In this document: piece by piece, positions 1-8,411 of the stretch
How positions within the stretch are numbered: the first letter of the stretch is position 1
How the letters are laid out: the number at the start of each line of letters is the position of its first letter
From: Amycolatopsis orientalis DSM 43388
GTDB taxonomy: Bacteria > Actinomycetota > Actinomycetes > Mycobacteriales > Pseudonocardiaceae
Length of the DNA stretch: 51,601 bases
Direction: 5' to 3'
Assembly: GCF_000411975.1 (NCBI RefSeq)
Contig: NZ_ASXG01000193.1
Coordinates: forward strand, 1-51,601
Notes under the pieces: generated by a model
What the model was told of the DNA's origin: nothing
Database searches by the model: none
The model's input: the letters and a program-made list of their open reading frames with translations, nothing else
Made by a program: the position numbers and the translations under genes

Positions 1-61
1 CTTGCATGTGTTAAGCACGCCGCCAGCGTTCGTCCTGAGCCAGGATCAAACTCTCCAACAA
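1..61 (-). rRNA. rrs: 16S ribosomal RNA, 5' end (partial)
   Basis: Read on the minus strand, this is the universally conserved start of bacterial 16S rRNA: the 27F-primer site (AGAGTTTGATCCTGGCTCAG) followed by GACGAACGCTGGCGGCGTGC. The mature 5' end is placed near position 61 by counting back from GAGTTTGATC as in E. coli numbering. The rest of the rRNA operon lies outside the window to the left. It is transcribed in the same direction as tyrS and the arginine operon. Confidence 0.97.
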
Positions 62-109
62 TGTCTTCAAGTTCGATCGAGACTACTCTCAATCAATCAT
101 TCTCAAAGG

Positions 110-129
110 AAACCCCGACGAGGGGGTTT
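110..129 (-). promoter_or_regulatory. rRNA leader hairpin, probable processing stem
   Basis: AAACCCC and GGGGTTT form a perfect 7-bp stem with a short loop, about 50 bases before the 16S 5' end and downstream of boxA. Hairpins of this kind in actinobacterial rrn leaders take part in precursor folding and RNase III cleavage. The role here is inferred from position. Confidence 0.5.
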
Positions 130-159
130 CAAATAAGCTCTACTGGCTTAGTTCACTAG

Positions 160-178
160 CACACTGTTGAGTTCTCAA
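160..178 (-). promoter_or_regulatory. rrn boxA-like antitermination element
   Basis: The minus strand reads TTGAGAACTCAACAGTGTG, almost the same as the boxA element of mycobacterial and streptomycete rrn leaders. It sits about 100 bases upstream of the 16S start, the expected place. NusB/NusE (S10) would load here to stop premature Rho termination of the rRNA transcript. Confidence 0.8.
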
Positions 179-335
179 GCAACACACCCCGCGACACACC
201 CGACCCCCGCAAGGGCGAGCCTGACCGAAGCGGTCATTCCTAGCAGTTTTTGGTGGGACACCCACTCAATCACCCTAGAGGCGAGAGCTTGGTTCGTGTC
301 CCGGCGGCCGCCCGATCTCCCTGGCGACTTGAAGA

Positions 336-341
336 ACTTTA
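336..341 (-). promoter_or_regulatory. Candidate -10 of an rrn promoter (weak call)
   Basis: TAAAGT on the minus strand fits a -10 hexamer, but no convincing -35 precedes it at 17-18 bases because that sequence lies in the tyrS terminator stem. A second candidate, TAGGGT near 262-267, also lacks a clear -35. The 62-350 stretch otherwise contains two short hairpins (around 222-238 and 254-270), boxA and the processing stem. The rrn promoter must be in this stretch or upstream of it, but I cannot fix it. Confidence 0.25.
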
Positions 342-350
342 CACGCCCTC

Positions 351-419
351 CCAGGGCCCGAAACAGGGGGGTCCCTTAACTGCGTTCCCGCAGGTCAGAG
401 CCCCTGTTTCGGGCCTGGG
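351..419 (-). terminator. Long inverted repeat after tyrS
   Basis: Arms 351-369 and 401-419 are near-perfect reverse complements (18 of 19), separated by about 31 bases. The structure starts 6 bases after the tyrS stop codon. It should terminate the tyrS transcript and insulate it from the 16S transcription unit immediately downstream. There is no U-tract, as is common in actinobacteria. Confidence 0.65.
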
Positions 420-425
420 CGGAGA

Positions 426-1700
426 TCAGCCCCCGACGCGGACGCCGGCCACCGTGCGCTTGCCCTTGCGGACCACGAGCCAGCGGCCGTGGAGCGCGTC
501 GGAAGCCGCGGGCTTCCACTCCTCGTCGGCGATCTTCACGTTGTTCACGTACGCGCCGCCCTCCTTGACGGTCCGCCGCGCCGCGCCCTTGCTGTCCACC
601 AGTCCCCCGGCGAGCAGCAGGTCGACGATCGTCGCGTCGCCGGCGGGCTCAACCTTGCCGTTCGGGACCTCGGCCATCGCCGCGTCGAGCGTCGGGCCGT
701 CCAGGTCGGTCAGCTCGCCGCGGCCGAACAGGGCCTGGCTCGCCGCGATGACCTGGCGCGTCTGCTCCTCGCCGTGCACCAGGTTCGTGAACTCCTCGGC
801 CAGCCGCTTCTGCGCGGCGCGCAGGTGCGGACGCTCCTCGGTGTCCTTCGCCAGCGCGTCGATCTCCTCCCTGTCGAGGAAGGTGAACAGGCGCAGGTAG
901 CGGACCACGTCAGCGTCGCCGACGTTCACGAAGTACTGGTACCAGGCATACGGCGAGGTCAGCTCCGGGTCGAGCCACACGTTGCCGCCGCCGGTGGACT
1001 TGCCGAACTTGCGGCCCTCGGCGTCGGTGACCAGCGGCGCGGTCAGCGCGTGCGCCGTCCCGCCCTCGACCCGGCGGATCAGGTCGACGCCGCCGACGAG
1101 GTTGCCCCACTGGTCCGAGCCGCCGACCTGCAGCTTGCAGCCGTGCTTGCGGTACAGCTCCAGGTAGTCCTGCGACTGCAGCAGCAGGTAGCTGAACTCG
1201 GTGTAGGACATGCCGTCGCCCTCGAGCCGGCGCTTGACCGTCTCGCGGTTCAGCATCACGTTCACCGAGAAGTGCTTCCCGACGTCCCGCAGGAACTCGA
1301 GCGTGTTCTGCTTCCCGGTCCAGTCGAGGTTGTTCACGACGAGCGCGCCGGTCGGCGAATCGTCGAAGTCCACGAACCGCTCCAGCTGCCCGCGGATTCG
1401 CCCGGCCCAATCCGCGACGACGTCCAGGGTGTTCAGCGTGCGCTCCCCGTTGTCGCGGGGGTCGCCGATCATCCCGGTGGCGCCGCCGGCCAGCACGATC
1501 GGCCGGTGCCCGGCGCGCTGGAACCGCTTGAGCATCAGCAGCGGGACGAGGTTGCCGGCGTGCAGGCTGGGCGCGGTCGGGTCGAAGCCGCAATAGAGCG
1601 TGAGCGGGCCGTGGTCGAGTTCTCGGCGCAGGGCGTCGATGTCGGTGGATTGCGCGATCAGGCCGCGCCAGGACAACTCGTCAAGGATGTGCTCACTCAC
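426..1700 (-). CDS. tyrS: Tyrosyl-tRNA synthetase
   Basis: Charges tRNA-Tyr with tyrosine in the cytoplasm. The 424-residue protein has the normal bacterial TyrRS length. A class I Rossmann core carries the HIGH-type motif as HAGN (47-50), the tyrosine-pocket stretch YLLLQSQD (171-178), and the second signature KFGKS (231-235). A C-terminal S4-like RNA-binding domain covers roughly residues 350-424. The start is GTG at 1698-1700. Only 32 bases separate it from the upstream glycosylase gene, so the two are probably co-transcribed. The short gap has no room for a T-box leader. A large inverted repeat follows the stop, and the next gene in the same direction is 16S rRNA. Confidence 0.97.
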   Translation of the reverse strand: MSEHILDELSWRGLIAQSTDIDALRRELDHGPLTLYCGFDPTAPSLHAGNLVPLLMLKRFQRAGHRPIVLAGGATGMIGDPRDNGERTLNTLDVVADWAGRIRGQLERFVDFDDSPTGALVVNNLDWTGKQNTLEFLRDVGKHFSVNVMLNRETVKRRLEGDGMSYTEFSYLLLQSQDYLELYRKHGCKLQVGGSDQWGNLVGGVDLIRRVEGGTAHALTAPLVTDAEGRKFGKSTGGGNVWLDPELTSPYAWYQYFVNVGDADVVRYLRLFTFLDREEIDALAKDTEERPHLRAAQKRLAEEFTNLVHGEEQTRQVIAASQALFGRGELTDLDGPTLDAAMAEVPNGKVEPAGDATIVDLLLAGGLVDSKGAARRTVKEGGAYVNNVKIADEEWKPAASDALHGRWLVVRKGKRTVAGVRVGG

Positions 1701-1732
1701 ACCTGTAGATGATCCCCCACCAGGTCAAACGA

Positions 1733-2362
1733 CTATCCCGCGGGTCGCACCTGCCGGCGCTTCCCGCCGCGGCGGTAGGTCGAGACGGCTGGTGAGCCGT
1801 CGATCCAGAACCGCCACGGCGTGTCCATCGCCATCGCGACGCCGACGCGCGGGCCGGTGCGCACGTTGTCCGCGGGCACGCGCTCGCCGACGAGCAGCCG
1901 CACCGGCGATTCGGGGTCGGTGAGGTCGAGGCCGTTCTGCTCGCGGGCGAGGCCCAGCACCGAGGTGAGGATGGCCGGGCCCTTGGCGAGTTCGCCGTTG
2001 CCGCGCGCGTTCGGCCGCCGCTTCCGCACGACGTCCGCGCCCTCGACGACCTCGCCGGCGCGCAGCAGCACCGCGCCCGGCTGGCCGTCCTCGGTGCCGA
2101 CGACGTTCGCGCAGAAGTGCATGCCGTAGACGAAATACACGTAGAGGTGCCCGGCCGGACCCCACATCACCGCGTTGCGCGGCGTTTTCCCGCGGTAGCA
2201 ATGCGAAGCGGGATCGTCGAGCCCGCGATAGGCCTCGACCTCGACGAGCCGCACCCCGACCCGGCCTTCGGGCGCGTCGGCCTCGAGGACGGCACCGAGC
2301 AGCAGCCGAGCCAAGTCGACCGGGTCCAGTGCCAGTTCTTCGCGCCGGAACAACCGGTCCAC
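1733..2362 (-). CDS. mpg: 3-methyladenine DNA glycosylase (AAG/MPG family)
   Basis: A base-excision repair glycosylase that removes alkylated purines such as 3-methyladenine. The family core is clear: VEVEAYRGLDDPASH with the catalytic Glu, the GKTPRNAVMWGP turn, and LYVYFVYGMHFCANVV. The protein has about 209 residues, normal for the bacterial family. The frame is open further upstream to a TTG at 2378-2380. I chose GTG at 2360-2362 because a purine-rich GAGGGGAG sits five bases before it and the family begins near LFRREEL. It lies between argH (50-base gap) and tyrS (32 bases) on the same strand, probably as part of their read-through unit. Metabolic linkage to its neighbours is not evident. 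Confidence 0.9.
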   Translation of the reverse strand: MDRLFRREELALDPVDLARLLLGAVLEADAPEGRVGVRLVEVEAYRGLDDPASHCYRGKTPRNAVMWGPAGHLYVYFVYGMHFCANVVGTEDGQPGAVLLRAGEVVEGADVVRKRRPNARGNGELAKGPAILTSVLGLAREQNGLDLTDPESPVRLLVGERVPADNVRTGPRVGVAMAMDTPWRFWIDGSPAVSTYRRGGKRRQVRPAG

Positions 2363-2412
2363 ACGCACTCCCCTCGTCAAGCCGCCAGCCTAACCAGCGG
2401 CCCGACGACAGA

Positions 2413-3828
2413 TCACTTCAGCCACTGCCGATGCGCCGCGACCCGCTCGACCAGTCGCTCCCGCTGCTCTGCGACCCGGTCCGGCGCGGTGCCGCCGCGC
2501 GCGTCGCGCGAACGCACCGAGCCCTCGACAGTCAGCACTTCGCGCACCGCGGGCGTGAGCGCCGGGTTGATGGCCTGGAACTCCTCGTCGGTCAGCTCGT
2601 CGAGCCCGACCCCGCGTGCCTCGGCGACCCGCACGCTCTCCCCCGCCGCCTCGTGCGCGACGCGGAACGGCACGCCCTGGCGCACCAGCCATTCGGCGAT
2701 GTCGGTGGCCAGCGTGAACCCGGCGGGGGCCAGTTCGGCGAGCCGATCGGTGTGGAAGGTGAGCGTGCCGAGCATCCCCGCGATCGCCGGGAAGAGCAGT
2801 TCCAGCTGTTCGACCGAGTCGAAGACCGGTTCCTTGTCCTCCTGCAGGTCGCGGTTGTACGCGAGCGGCTGGGCCTTGAGCGTGGCGAGCAGGCCAGTGA
2901 GGTTGCCGATCAGCCGGCCGGCCTTGCCGCGGGTCAGCTCCGCGACGTCCGGGTTCTTCTTCTGCGGCATGATCGAGCTGCCGGTGGCCCACGCGTCGTC
3001 CAGCGTGACGTAGCCGAATTCGGCGGTGTTCCAGATGATCACCTCTTCGGCGATCCGCGACAGATTGACCGCGAGCATCGCGACGGCGAAAGCGAACTCG
3101 GCGACGAAATCGCGCGAGGCGGTGCCGTCGATCGAGTTCTCCACGCTGGTGTCGAAGCCCAGTTCGGCGGCCACGGCTTCCGGGTCGAGGCCGAGCGACG
3201 AACCGGCGAGCGCACCCGAGCCGTACGGCGACTCCGCGGTGCGGGCGTCCCAGTCGCGCAGACGGGAGACGTCGCGCAGCAGCGACTGGCCGTGGGCCAT
3301 CAGGTGGTGCGCCAGCAGAACCGGCTGCGCGTGCTGCAGGTGGGTGCGGCCGGGCAGGATCGCGTCCGGATGCCGGGACGCCTGCGACACCAGCGCGTCG
3401 ATCACGTCGAGCGTGCCCGCGACCACCCGGCGCGCGGCGTCGCGCAGCCACATCCGGAACAGCGTCGCGACCTGGTCGTTGCGGGAACGGCCGGCGCGCA
3501 GCTTGCCGCCCAGTTCGGCGCCGGCGCGTTCGAGCAGACCGCGTTCGAGCGCGGTGTGCACGTCCTCGTCCGCGATCGTCGGGGTGAAGGCGCCGGACTC
3601 GACGTCCCGCGCCAGCGTGTCGAGCGCGTCGAGCATCCCGGCCAGTTCCGCTTCGGTGAGCAGGCCCGCCTTGGTGAGCACGCGGGCGTGCGCGCGCGAT
3701 CCGGCGATGTCGTAGGGCGCCAGGCGCCAGTCGAAGTGGGTCGAGGCGCTCAGCGCCGCCATCGCCTCGGCCGGCCCGCTGGCGAACCGGCCGCCCCACA
3801 GCTGCACCGGCTGGTCTTTCCCGCTCAC
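2413..3828 (-). CDS. argH: Argininosuccinate lyase
   Basis: Last step of arginine biosynthesis: argininosuccinate is split to arginine and fumarate. The 471-residue protein matches the family length. It carries the fumarase/aspartase superfamily signature GSSIMPQKKNPD (around 280), the N-terminal LWGGRF start typical of ArgH, and the TSVENSIDGTASRDF stretch. The start is GTG at 3826-3828 with GAGAGAGG upstream. It follows the ArgG-like gene by 24 bases and closes the arginine operon. The fully conserved sequence contrasts with the decayed neighbour, so the cell still needs the ArgH step. Confidence 0.97.
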   Translation of the reverse strand: MSGKDQPVQLWGGRFASGPAEAMAALSASTHFDWRLAPYDIAGSRAHARVLTKAGLLTEAELAGMLDALDTLARDVESGAFTPTIADEDVHTALERGLLERAGAELGGKLRAGRSRNDQVATLFRMWLRDAARRVVAGTLDVIDALVSQASRHPDAILPGRTHLQHAQPVLLAHHLMAHGQSLLRDVSRLRDWDARTAESPYGSGALAGSSLGLDPEAVAAELGFDTSVENSIDGTASRDFVAEFAFAVAMLAVNLSRIAEEVIIWNTAEFGYVTLDDAWATGSSIMPQKKNPDVAELTRGKAGRLIGNLTGLLATLKAQPLAYNRDLQEDKEPVFDSVEQLELLFPAIAGMLGTLTFHTDRLAELAPAGFTLATDIAEWLVRQGVPFRVAHEAAGESVRVAEARGVGLDELTDEEFQAINPALTPAVREVLTVEGSVRSRDARGGTAPDRVAEQRERLVERVAAHRQWLK

Positions 3829-3852
3829 GTTCTGCCTCTCTCGTCCGGCGTC

Positions 3853-4851
3853 TCAGGACGCCTGGGTGCTCGGATGCTGGGTGCTCCCCAGCGGAGTCTG
3901 CCCGGTCGCCGGCCGGTACCGCCGTCCGACCGGGCGAAGCCGCCTCCCGGGGAGGCCGGCGACGGTCGCGCTGCCCGCGTGCAGCACCAGCCGCACCTCG
4001 CCGGACACGCTCTCCTGCGCGCGCCGCACGAACGCGTCCAGCGGCTCGCGCAGCGGCGAGAACCAGAGTCCGTCGTGGACCAGCTCGGCCCACCGGCGGT
4101 CGACGCCGCGCTTGAACCTCGCCAGATCCCGGTCCAGGGTGACCGATTCCAGCTCTTGATGCGCGGCGACCAGCACCGCCGCGCCCGGTGCGTCGTGGCT
4201 GCCGGCCAGCTCGAACCGGCCGACTCCGTGCACGCCGGCCCGGTGGCCGAGCCGCTGCACCGCCTCGGCCACGCTGACCGTCTCGCCGTCGACCGCGACC
4301 GGCACGCCCTGTTCGAAGGTGACGACGACCTCGTCCGGCATGCCGAGGTTCACCACGGCGTCCTCGGTGCAGCGGTAGCCGGAGGTCGCGGCTCGGCCCC
4401 ACAACGTGCGGCTCGTCGACAGCTCCTGCTCGCCCTGCACAGAGAGTTCGACGATTTCCAGGTCTGGCGCGAGGGTCGCGATCATGCTGGACAACGCGTC
4501 TCCGCCGCTATGCGCGACGGCGGACGCGTTCCGGTCTTTCGCGGTCGCGACAAGCTGGCTCGCCAGCAACGGCCGCGCCAGCGCCTCGACCAGCGGATGC
4601 CGGTCCAGGATCAGCGCATTCGCTTGCAGGGCAGGCAAACAGTAGCCGTTAGCGAATTCCTCGCGGACGTCCACGACGACGATCTCCGCGGCTCCGTCGG
4701 CCGTCGCCTGCCGCCGGAGTGCGCACAAATCCACGTCGCCGGCACCGAAGTCCGCCGCTACCGCGATCACTTCGCCTTGTCCGGCAAGCAGATTCAGCAC
4801 CGCTGAGGAGCCGTGCCCGCCCGGGTAGGCGAGCACGACCCGCCGGGTCAC
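3853..4851 (-). CDS. Degenerate argininosuccinate synthase-like protein
   Basis: This occupies the argG position between argR and argH and is recognisably an ArgG homologue: EVIAVAADFGAG, EEFANGYCLPALQANALILDRHPLV, VFEQGVPVAVDGE-like sequence, HRAGVHGVGR, and AAHQELESVTLDRDLARFKR...DGLWFSPL. Key parts are altered. The PP-loop SGGLDTS is PGGHGSS (10-16). The HGCTGKGNDQVRFE stretch is reduced to HSGGDALSS. About 20 residues ahead of FGR are missing. The C-terminal assembly helix is replaced by an Arg/Pro-rich tail. At 332 residues it is about 65 shorter than real ArgG. The frame is intact and the GTG start overlaps the argR stop (GTGA), so it is still translated with the operon. Synthase activity is unlikely. 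It may be a pseudoenzyme or regulatory partner, or a gene in slow decay. Confidence 0.82.
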   Translation of the reverse strand: MTRRVVLAYPGGHGSSAVLNLLAGQGEVIAVAADFGAGDVDLCALRRQATADGAAEIVVVDVREEFANGYCLPALQANALILDRHPLVEALARPLLASQLVATAKDRNASAVAHSGGDALSSMIATLAPDLEIVELSVQGEQELSTSRTLWGRAATSGYRCTEDAVVNLGMPDEVVVTFEQGVPVAVDGETVSVAEAVQRLGHRAGVHGVGRFELAGSHDAPGAAVLVAAHQELESVTLDRDLARFKRGVDRRWAELVHDGLWFSPLREPLDAFVRRAQESVSGEVRLVLHAGSATVAGLPGRRLRPVGRRYRPATGQTPLGSTQHPSTQAS

Positions 4852-5348
4852 GGCTCGTCCCCTTCCGCCGAACCTTGCGCGAGCGCGGTGAACCGTTCGG
4901 CGAGGTCCCGACCGGTGAGCGGCTCGCGGGCGATGACCGCCACCGTGTCGTCGCCCGCGATGGACCCGACGACCTCTTCCAGCGCCGCCCGGTCGATCGC
5001 GCTCGCGAGGAACTGCGCGGCGCCCGGCGGCGTGCGCAACACGGTGAGGTTGCCCGAAGAATCCGCCGACACCAGCAGTTCGGCGAGCAGCCGGGACAAC
5101 CGCGAGGTGCCGCCCTGCACGCCGCGCACCGGGCTGCCGTCCTCGGGGATGACATAGACCGGCGCGCCCGAGTCGGCTCCGCGCAGCTTGACCGCGCCGA
5201 GTTCGTCGAGGTCGCGCGACAGCGTCGCCTGCGTGACCTCGATTCCCTCGGCGGCCAGCAACCGCGCCAGTTCCGTCTGGCTGCGGATGGCCATCGTGGA
5301 CACCAGTTCGGTGATCCGCGCCTGGCGCCCGACCCGGCTGCTGGTCAT
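4848..5348 (-). CDS. argR: Arginine repressor
   Basis: A 166-residue ArgR: an N-terminal winged helix (about 10-70, with VTQATLSRDLDELGAVKL as recognition region) and a C-terminal arginine-binding hexamerisation domain (LTVLRTPPGAAQFLASAIDR, and IAGDDTVAVIA with the paired Asp residues). It represses arginine genes when arginine is bound. The ATG at 5346-5348 overlaps the argF stop as ATGA, and its own stop overlaps the next GTG. Lying inside the operon it controls, it would be autoregulated through the ARG-box-like sites at the argC promoter. Confidence 0.95.
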   Translation of the reverse strand: MTSSRVGRQARITELVSTMAIRSQTELARLLAAEGIEVTQATLSRDLDELGAVKLRGADSGAPVYVIPEDGSPVRGVQGGTSRLSRLLAELLVSADSSGNLTVLRTPPGAAQFLASAIDRAALEEVVGSIAGDDTVAVIAREPLTGRDLAERFTALAQGSAEGDEP

Positions 5349-6271
5349 CGGCCGTTCTGCCCGAACAGCCAGACCAGCAGCGCCTTCTGCGCGTGCAGCC
5401 GGTTCTCGGCCTCGTCCCAGACCGCGCTGGCCGGGCCGTCGAGCACCTCGTCGGTGATCTCCCAGCCGCGGTGCGCGGGCAGGCAATGCAGCACGATCGC
5501 CTCGTCGGCAGCGCGCTTCAGCAGGTCGGCGTTGATCTGCAGGGCGCGGAACGGGCCGACCCGGTCGAGACCGTCGTTCTCCTGCCCCATCGACGTCCAG
5601 GTGTCGGTGACCAGCACGTCCGAACCCTCGACGGCCTCGTGCGCGTCGGTGTAGACGGTCGCGCTGCCGCCGGTTTCCGCGCCGCGCTTCTTGGCATCGA
5701 GCATCACCTGCTGGTCGGGCTGGAAACCTTCCGGCGACACGACGCGCACGTTCATGCCGGCTGTGGTGCCGCCGAGCAGCAGCGAATGCGCCATGTTGTT
5801 GGCGCCGTCGCCGAGGTAGGTCAGCGTGAGCCCGGCGAGCTTGCCCTTGCGCTCGCGGATGGTCATCAGGTCCGTGAGCACCTGGCACGGGTGGAACTCG
5901 TCGGTGAGCGCGTTGATGATCGGGATCGACGCCACCGACGCCATCGAATCGATGCGTTTCTGCGCGAAGGTGCGCCACACGACGGCGTCGACGTAGCGGG
6001 ACAGCACGCGCGAGGTGTCCTCGATGGTCTCCTCGCGGCCGAGCTGCATCGAACGGCCGTCGACGATCACCGGATGCCCGCCGAGCTGGCTGATGCCGAC
6101 CTCGAACGAGAACCGGGTGCGCGTGGAGTTCTTCTCGAAGATCGCGGCCACAGTGTGCCCGGCCAGCGCCTTGGTGCCGAGCGGGTCGGCTTTCAGCTGG
6201 TCGGCCAGGTCGAGCAGGGCGGCCTGCTCGGCAGGGGTGACATCGTCGTCGCGGAGGAAGTGGCGGGGCAT
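5345..6271 (-). CDS. argF: Ornithine carbamoyltransferase
   Basis: Makes citrulline from ornithine and carbamoyl phosphate. The 308-residue protein has the carbamoyl-phosphate loop STRTR (in KNSTRTRFSFE), the HPCQVLTD motif, the ornithine-specific region around DTWTSMGQE, and HCLPAHRG near the C-terminus. Those residues mark an anabolic OTCase rather than an aspartate transcarbamoylase. The start ATG at 6269-6271 shares one base with the argD stop (TGATG), which implies translational coupling. Its product citrulline is the substrate of argininosuccinate synthase, whose gene in this operon looks inactivated. Confidence 0.96.
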   Translation of the reverse strand: MPRHFLRDDDVTPAEQAALLDLADQLKADPLGTKALAGHTVAAIFEKNSTRTRFSFEVGISQLGGHPVIVDGRSMQLGREETIEDTSRVLSRYVDAVVWRTFAQKRIDSMASVASIPIINALTDEFHPCQVLTDLMTIRERKGKLAGLTLTYLGDGANNMAHSLLLGGTTAGMNVRVVSPEGFQPDQQVMLDAKKRGAETGGSATVYTDAHEAVEGSDVLVTDTWTSMGQENDGLDRVGPFRALQINADLLKRAADEAIVLHCLPAHRGWEITDEVLDGPASAVWDEAENRLHAQKALLVWLFGQNGR

Positions 6272-7476
6272 CAGTCGGATTCCTTCGTGGTGGTGGAGTC
6301 GAGCGCGCCCGGGAGGGCGGAGAGGAAGCCGCGCGCCTGCTGCTCGTCGAGCACGAGCGGCGGGGCGAGCCGGACGGTGTCCGGGGCGACCGGGTTGACG
6401 AGGTAGCCCGCGTCCTGCGCGGCCTTCGCGACGGCCACGGAAACCGGTTCCCGCAGTCCGATGCCGAGCAGCAGCCCCGCGCCGCGGACGCCGGAGACGA
6501 GCGGGTGGCCGAGCGCCTCGACCCCGGCGGCGATGTCCTTGCCGAGCGCGGATACGTGGCCGAGCAGATCGTCCCGGGCGATCGTGCGCAGCACCGCCAG
6601 CCCGGCCGCGCAGCACACCGGGTTGCCGCCGAACGTCGTGCCGTGCTGGCCGGGCTTGAGCAGGTCTCCCGCCGCGCCGACACCGATCACCGCACCGAGC
6701 GGAAGCCCGCCGCCGAGGCCCTTCGCGAGAGTGATCACGTCGGGCACGACCCCGGCCTGCTGGAAGCCGAACCAGGTGCCGAGCCGGCCGATCCCGGTCT
6801 GCACCTCGTCGAGCACGAGCAGCGCCCCGACGGCCTTCGTGATCTCGCGGGCGGCCTGCAGGTAACCGTCCGGAGCCGGAATCACGCCGGCCTCGCCGAG
6901 CACCGGCTCCAGGAAGACCGCAGCGGTCTCGCCGTCCACGGCGGCCCGCAACGCTTCCACGTCGCCGTAGGGAACATGCGTGACGCCCGGGACCAGCGGC
7001 TCGAACGCCTCGCGCTTCGACGGCTGCCCGGTGAGCGACAGCGCGCCCATCGTGCGTCCGTGGAACGCGCCCTCCGCCGCGACGACCTTGTTGCGCCCGG
7101 TGAGCCGGGTGATCTTCAGCGCGGCCTCGTTGGCCTCCGCGCCGGAGTTGACGAAGAGGACTTTGGCTTGCCCGGTCAGGCCCGCGACGTCGAGAAGGGT
7201 TTCGGCGAGTTCGACCGCGACCGGGTTCACGTACAGGTTCGACGTGTGTCCCAGCGTCGAGATCTGCTCGGTCACCGCACGGACCACCTCGGGGTGGGCG
7301 TGGCCGAGCGCGTTCACTGCGATGCCGCCGACCAGGTCGACGTACTCGGTGCCGTCCGCGTCCCACACTCGCGCGCCTTCGCCGCGCACCAAGGTCAGGC
7401 CGGGGGTTCCGTAGTTGTCCATGACGGCCGACTGCCAGTGCTGCTGACCGTCCGCATTGGACTTGAGGGTAGTCAC
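6271..7476 (-). CDS. argD: Acetylornithine aminotransferase
   Basis: A class III PLP aminotransferase converting N-acetylglutamate semialdehyde to N-acetylornithine. It shows LVGGIAVNALGHAHP, NSGAEANEAALKITR, FHGRTMGALSLTGQ, LDEVQTGIGRLG with the cofactor-binding Asp, and TLAKGLGGGLPLG with the Schiff-base Lys. The frame is open further upstream, but the GTG at 7474-7476 overlaps the argB stop as GTGA and gives a normal 401-residue protein, so I use it. The whole operon shows this overlapping arrangement. Confidence 0.95.
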   Translation of the reverse strand: MTTLKSNADGQQHWQSAVMDNYGTPGLTLVRGEGARVWDADGTEYVDLVGGIAVNALGHAHPEVVRAVTEQISTLGHTSNLYVNPVAVELAETLLDVAGLTGQAKVLFVNSGAEANEAALKITRLTGRNKVVAAEGAFHGRTMGALSLTGQPSKREAFEPLVPGVTHVPYGDVEALRAAVDGETAAVFLEPVLGEAGVIPAPDGYLQAAREITKAVGALLVLDEVQTGIGRLGTWFGFQQAGVVPDVITLAKGLGGGLPLGAVIGVGAAGDLLKPGQHGTTFGGNPVCCAAGLAVLRTIARDDLLGHVSALGKDIAAGVEALGHPLVSGVRGAGLLLGIGLREPVSVAVAKAAQDAGYLVNPVAPDTVRLAPPLVLDEQQARGFLSALPGALDSTTTKESD

Positions 7477-8411
7477 GCGTGCTCCGTTCCGGAGGGCGCT
7501 GCCTCGGGCAGCACCATGGTCCCGATGCCGCGCGAGGTGAAAACCTCGAGCAGCACCGAATGGGCGAGCCTGCCGTCGATGACGTGGGCGCCGCGCACGC
7601 CGCCGCGCACCGCGCGCACGCACGCTTCCATCTTCGGGATCATGCCGCTGGCGAGGTCAGGCAGCATGCGTTCGAGACGGTCGACGGGAATCCGGTCGAT
7701 CAGCGACGACCGGTCGGGCCAGTTGGCGTAAAGGCCTTCGACGTCGGTGAGCACCACGAGCTTCTCCGCGCCGAGTGCGGCGGCGAGCGCGCCCGCGGCC
7801 GTGTCGGCGTTGACGTTGTGCACCACGCCGTCGACGTCGGGGGCCACCGTGGACACGACTGGGATGCGCCCGGCGTTCACGATGTCGAGCACCGCGTCCG
7901 GGTTCACCTCGGCGACCTCGCCCACGAGGCCGATGTCCACCTGCTCACCGTCCACAGTGGCCTGTTTGCGCTCGGCGGTGAACAGCCGCGCGTCCTCGCC
8001 GGAAATGCCGACCGCGTACGGGCCGTGCGCGTTGATCAGGCCGACCAGCTCGCGGCTGACCTGCCCGACCAGCACCATCCGCACGATGTCCATGGTCTCC
8101 GGCGTCGTGACGCGCAGCCCGCCCTTGAACTCCCCCGGCACGCCGAGCCGGGACAGCATCGCGCTGATCTGCGGGCCGCCGCCGTGCACGACGACCGGGT
8201 GCAGGCCGGCCAGCCGCAGGAACACCATGTCCTCGGCGAACGCGGCCTTCAGCTGGTCGTCGATCATCGCGTTGCCGCCGTACTTGACCACGACAGTCGC
8301 GCCGTGGAAACGCTGCAGCCACGGCAGCGCTTCGATCAGCACCCCGGCCTTCTCGGCCGCGCTGGCGAGCCGTTCGTCGGCGGAGACGAGCCGCCTTTCG
8401 GTGTCGGTCAT
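7473..8411 (-). CDS. argB: Acetylglutamate kinase
   Basis: Phosphorylates N-acetylglutamate, usually the arginine-feedback-controlled step of the cyclic pathway. The 312-residue protein has the amino-acid kinase motifs VVKYGGNAM, VVHGGGPQISAML and the ATP-site LTDVEGLY. The N-terminal extension of about 20 residues before the fold resembles the helix of arginine-sensitive hexameric kinases, so feedback inhibition is likely (inference). The ATG at 8409-8411 overlaps the argJ stop. Confidence 0.96.
   Translation of the reverse strand: MTDTERRLVSADERLASAAEKAGVLIEALPWLQRFHGATVVVKYGGNAMIDDQLKAAFAEDMVFLRLAGLHPVVVHGGGPQISAMLSRLGVPGEFKGGLRVTTPETMDIVRMVLVGQVSRELVGLINAHGPYAVGISGEDARLFTAERKQATVDGEQVDIGLVGEVAEVNPDAVLDIVNAGRIPVVSTVAPDVDGVVHNVNADTAAGALAAALGAEKLVVLTDVEGLYANWPDRSSLIDRIPVDRLERMLPDLASGMIPKMEACVRAVRGGVRGAHVIDGRLAHSVLLEVFTSRGIGTMVLPEAAPSGTEHA

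Noticed and set aside
1701..1732. A T-box riboswitch before tyrS
   Set aside because: Only 32 bases separate tyrS from the preceding gene, far too short for a T-box.
3853..4851. A functional argininosuccinate synthase
   Set aside because: The PP-loop and the aspartate/ATP-binding segment are destroyed and the C-terminus is replaced.
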